Shown here: positions 33,727-34,845 of the stretch, piece after piece
Numbering within the stretch: position 1 is the first letter of the stretch
Layout of the letters: every line of letters begins with the position of its first letter
Source of the DNA: an uncultured beta proteobacterium
Lineage (GTDB): Bacteria > Pseudomonadota > Gammaproteobacteria > Burkholderiales > Burkholderiaceae_C
Assembly (NCBI GenBank): GCA_903876735.1
Contig: CAIRAW010000047.1
Location: forward strand, 1 to 34,845
Direction: 5' to 3'
Length of the DNA: 34,845 bases
Position numbers and translations under genes: made by a program
The notes under the pieces: model-generated
The model's database searches: none
What the model saw: only the letters and a program-made list of their open reading frames with translations
What the model was told of the DNA's origin: nothing

Positions 33727-34224
33727 TCACCTGCGCCGGCCATCGCGGACTACCCAAGGTTTCTCCCATGGAAGCAGCGCAAAGGGTGACGCCGTTCCAT
33801 CAAACGATGACCTGTATCCAACGTCGAACAAATTGAAGCGTGGATCGCGGGTAAAGGTGTGAATTGAAACCCAGACGCGGCACTGTTCCGGCCGAATTCG
33901 CCGCACATAAACCTGGATGCGTTGGCCTTGCCCAGGAACGGGCAACCACTTGACCTTTTGTCCAGCCTCATGGTCCAGGCAATCGTCGACGTACGCCTGC
34001 AGCCCACATTCCAATAAGACATCACCCTCCTTGCCTTTGCTGCGCAGAACCGTGGCGCTAAGGACATCACCCACCTTGTGGCGGCGAACAAATCCCGCCA
34101 TCGCCTTGACCTGCATTTGTCTCTCCTGCTCAACCCGGACAGCACGCCGACTGAGAACCTCGCGCCACGGTCGCACACCAAGTTCGATATCACGCTGTGA
34201 CACTCTTCGGGGGCTTGCGTACAT
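33727..34224 (-). CDS. Unrecognised protein with S1-like OB-fold pattern
   Basis: 165 residues; GAGGA sits six bases before ATG 34224, strong support for the start. The first 45 residues are Arg-rich. Residues about 48-122 run like an S1/OB-fold: HKVGDVLSATVL, then DVLLECGLQAYVDD, then GQRIQVYVRRIRPEQCRVWVS, with the alternating strands and the final charged strand usual for S1 RNA-binding domains. This match is weak and by eye only. RNA or DNA binding is therefore a suggestion. The other minus-strand frame (33750-34286) is a shadow. Confidence 0.6.
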   Translation of the reverse strand: MYASPRRVSQRDIELGVRPWREVLSRRAVRVEQERQMQVKAMAGFVRRHKVGDVLSATVLRSKGKEGDVLLECGLQAYVDDCLDHEAGQKVKWLPVPGQGQRIQVYVRRIRPEQCRVWVSIHTFTRDPRFNLFDVGYRSSFDGTASPFALLPWEKPWVVRDGRRR

Positions 34225-34507
34225 GGATGGTCCTCAGTTTGAAATAAAAAGCACGAAAGGGAGTAGCAACAATCAACCTGCAACAAGCAACCGCTTCGGT
34301 ATGGTTTCCGCGCACCGGGGGGACCCGGCCTGGCTGAACGTCAAACAAGCAACCAGCAAAGTGTTCTGTGTCTGATGAGTCCGCCGCAAACGGCATACCG
34401 AGCTCAGTTAATCACTTTATTTCCCTTTCGTGGCCGCGTTGAAATACGCTGTTGACTCCGCGACAAAGCCAACAGACTCCCACCCCCGGCTCGCACCGGG
34501 GCAGTCT
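34225..34507. other. Gene-free stretch
   Basis: No credible gene; short frames here lack ribosome binding sites or recognisable sequence. CCCCGG/CCGGGG (34484-34501) forms a 6-bp stem next to the following gene's stop but has no T tract on the minus strand, so it is at best a weak terminator. Confidence 0.4.
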
Positions 34508-34660
34508 TCAGAGACCCGCTGCGCTTGCCACTTCGGTCTCCAGTTCAATCGATAACCTGGCCTTGTTCAAATCTGACACTTCATCGGACAAGGCATAAGC
34601 CGCCTTGCGGGCTGCGTCGAGCTGGTCGGCCAGTTCCTCCAGGTCCTGCATGCCCAGCAT
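34508..34660 (-). CDS. Small coiled-coil-like protein, possibly the tail of a gene cut by the insertion sequence
   Basis: 50 residues from ATG 34660, with AAGG five bases upstream. The frame also stays open further upstream through GASYDSKRPKIKVR and then into the insertion-sequence end near 34706. So this may be a whole small gene, or the 3' remnant of a longer one truncated by the insertion. The sequence DLEELADQLDAARKAAYALSD and onward is a heptad-like amphipathic helix. No family recognised. Confidence 0.45.
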   Translation of the reverse strand: MLGMQDLEELADQLDAARKAAYALSDEVSDLNKARLSIELETEVASAAGL

Positions 34661-34706
34661 GCGCACCTTGATCTTGGGGCGCTTGCTGTCATAGCTCGCC
34701 CCATCT

Positions 34707-34752
34707 GGTTGACGACAATTACCTTGGCCGGTTGACGACAACTATGTTGGCC
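34707..34752 (+). repeat. Tandem 23-base terminal repeats
   Basis: Copy 1 is 34707-34729 and copy 2 is 34730-34752. They share GGTTGACGACAA at the start and TTGGCC at the end and differ only in the five central bases (TTACC versus CTATG). A third GGTT begins right after. Such repeats are transposase binding sites in IS21-type ends. Confidence 0.8.
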
Positions 34753-34830
34753 GGTTAGAGGCCTGTACCGGGCGGGTCCGGGAGGCGGGGCTACCGTTGG
34801 ACCTTCGAACACCAATCGAAGGTAGGCGGC

Positions 34831-34845
34831 ATGCCCGGCAAGAGA
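34831..34845 (+). CDS. istA: Start of putative IstA transposase (partial)
   Basis: Only five codons (MPGKR) are inside the window. AAGG lies nine bases upstream. The call depends on the adjacent terminal repeats and on the similarity of this opening to IS21 IstA proteins. Confidence 0.4.

Larger units (their letters stand above)
34706..34845 (+). mobile_element. Left end of an IS21-family insertion sequence (partial)
   Basis: Two tandem 23-base repeats start at 34707, and about 80 bases later an ATG begins MPGKR, the usual opening of many IS21-type IstA transposases. IS21 elements typically carry multiple terminal repeats that bind the transposase and begin with TG; a TG is at 34706-34707. 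The element runs off the window, so IstB and the right end are not seen. Identification is by pattern only. Confidence 0.6.

Noticed and set aside
27658..34845. Possible CRISPR array or integrase in the accessory region
   Set aside because: No regularly spaced direct repeats and no tyrosine- or serine-recombinase motifs were found in any frame.

Overview
The window looks like a chromosomal segment of a betaproteobacterium of the order Burkholderiales, most likely family Comamonadaceae and perhaps near Rhodoferax. The reasons are the gene set and order (holC-pepA divergent from lptF-lptG, a cysI-DUF934-cysH-cysD-cysN sulfate operon, fdxA beside a thioredoxin-reductase-like ferredoxin-NADP reductase), the protein sequences, and a large multiheme cytochrome c at the left edge. 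This placement rests on recognition of families, not on a database search.

Positions 1-27,600 are core chromosome. On the minus strand lie the N-terminal part of a secreted cytochrome c with at least 14 CXXCH motifs (cut by the window edge), a small membrane protein, tRNA-Ser(GGA), a LivK-type amino-acid binding protein, and a hypothetical gene with holC and pepA. Divergent from pepA on the plus strand is a tightly overlapping lptF-lptG-cbiX run (LPS export plus a short CbiX/SirB-type chelatase), followed by cysB and a methionine-type aminotransferase. hrpA (minus) and argA (plus) are divergent. dsbB (minus) converges on argA with an 11-base 3' overlap. Then come a small Cys-rich protein, yggX, ribokinase and nucleoside hydrolase. 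The block 19,771-25,890 is assimilatory sulfate reduction: TauE/SafE permease, sulfite reductase, DUF934, APS reductase, and ATP sulfurylase subunits CysD and CysN. fdxA and a ferredoxin-NADP reductase follow, and could supply electrons to the sulfite reductase, since no cysJ is visible.

After tRNA-Asn(GTT) and its terminator (27,526-27,657) the character changes. Positions 27,780-34,845 are visibly less GC-rich, hold mostly unrecognised or domain-level genes, and end in what looks like the left end of an IS21-family insertion sequence. This accessory region contains the most interesting locus: a minus-strand cluster of a free-standing single-motif LAGLIDADG protein, a Lon-like AAA+ ATPase without a protease domain, and a zinc-ribbon protein, divergent from an XRE-type regulator with a Lys/Ala-rich tail. 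The intergenic region between them is full of palindromes. Further genes are a DUF4236-TM-peptidoglycan-binding protein, a YbjN-like protein, an SGNH hydrolase without an obvious DxxH histidine, and two unrecognised proteins. No integrase is visible, so the type of mobile element cannot be stated.
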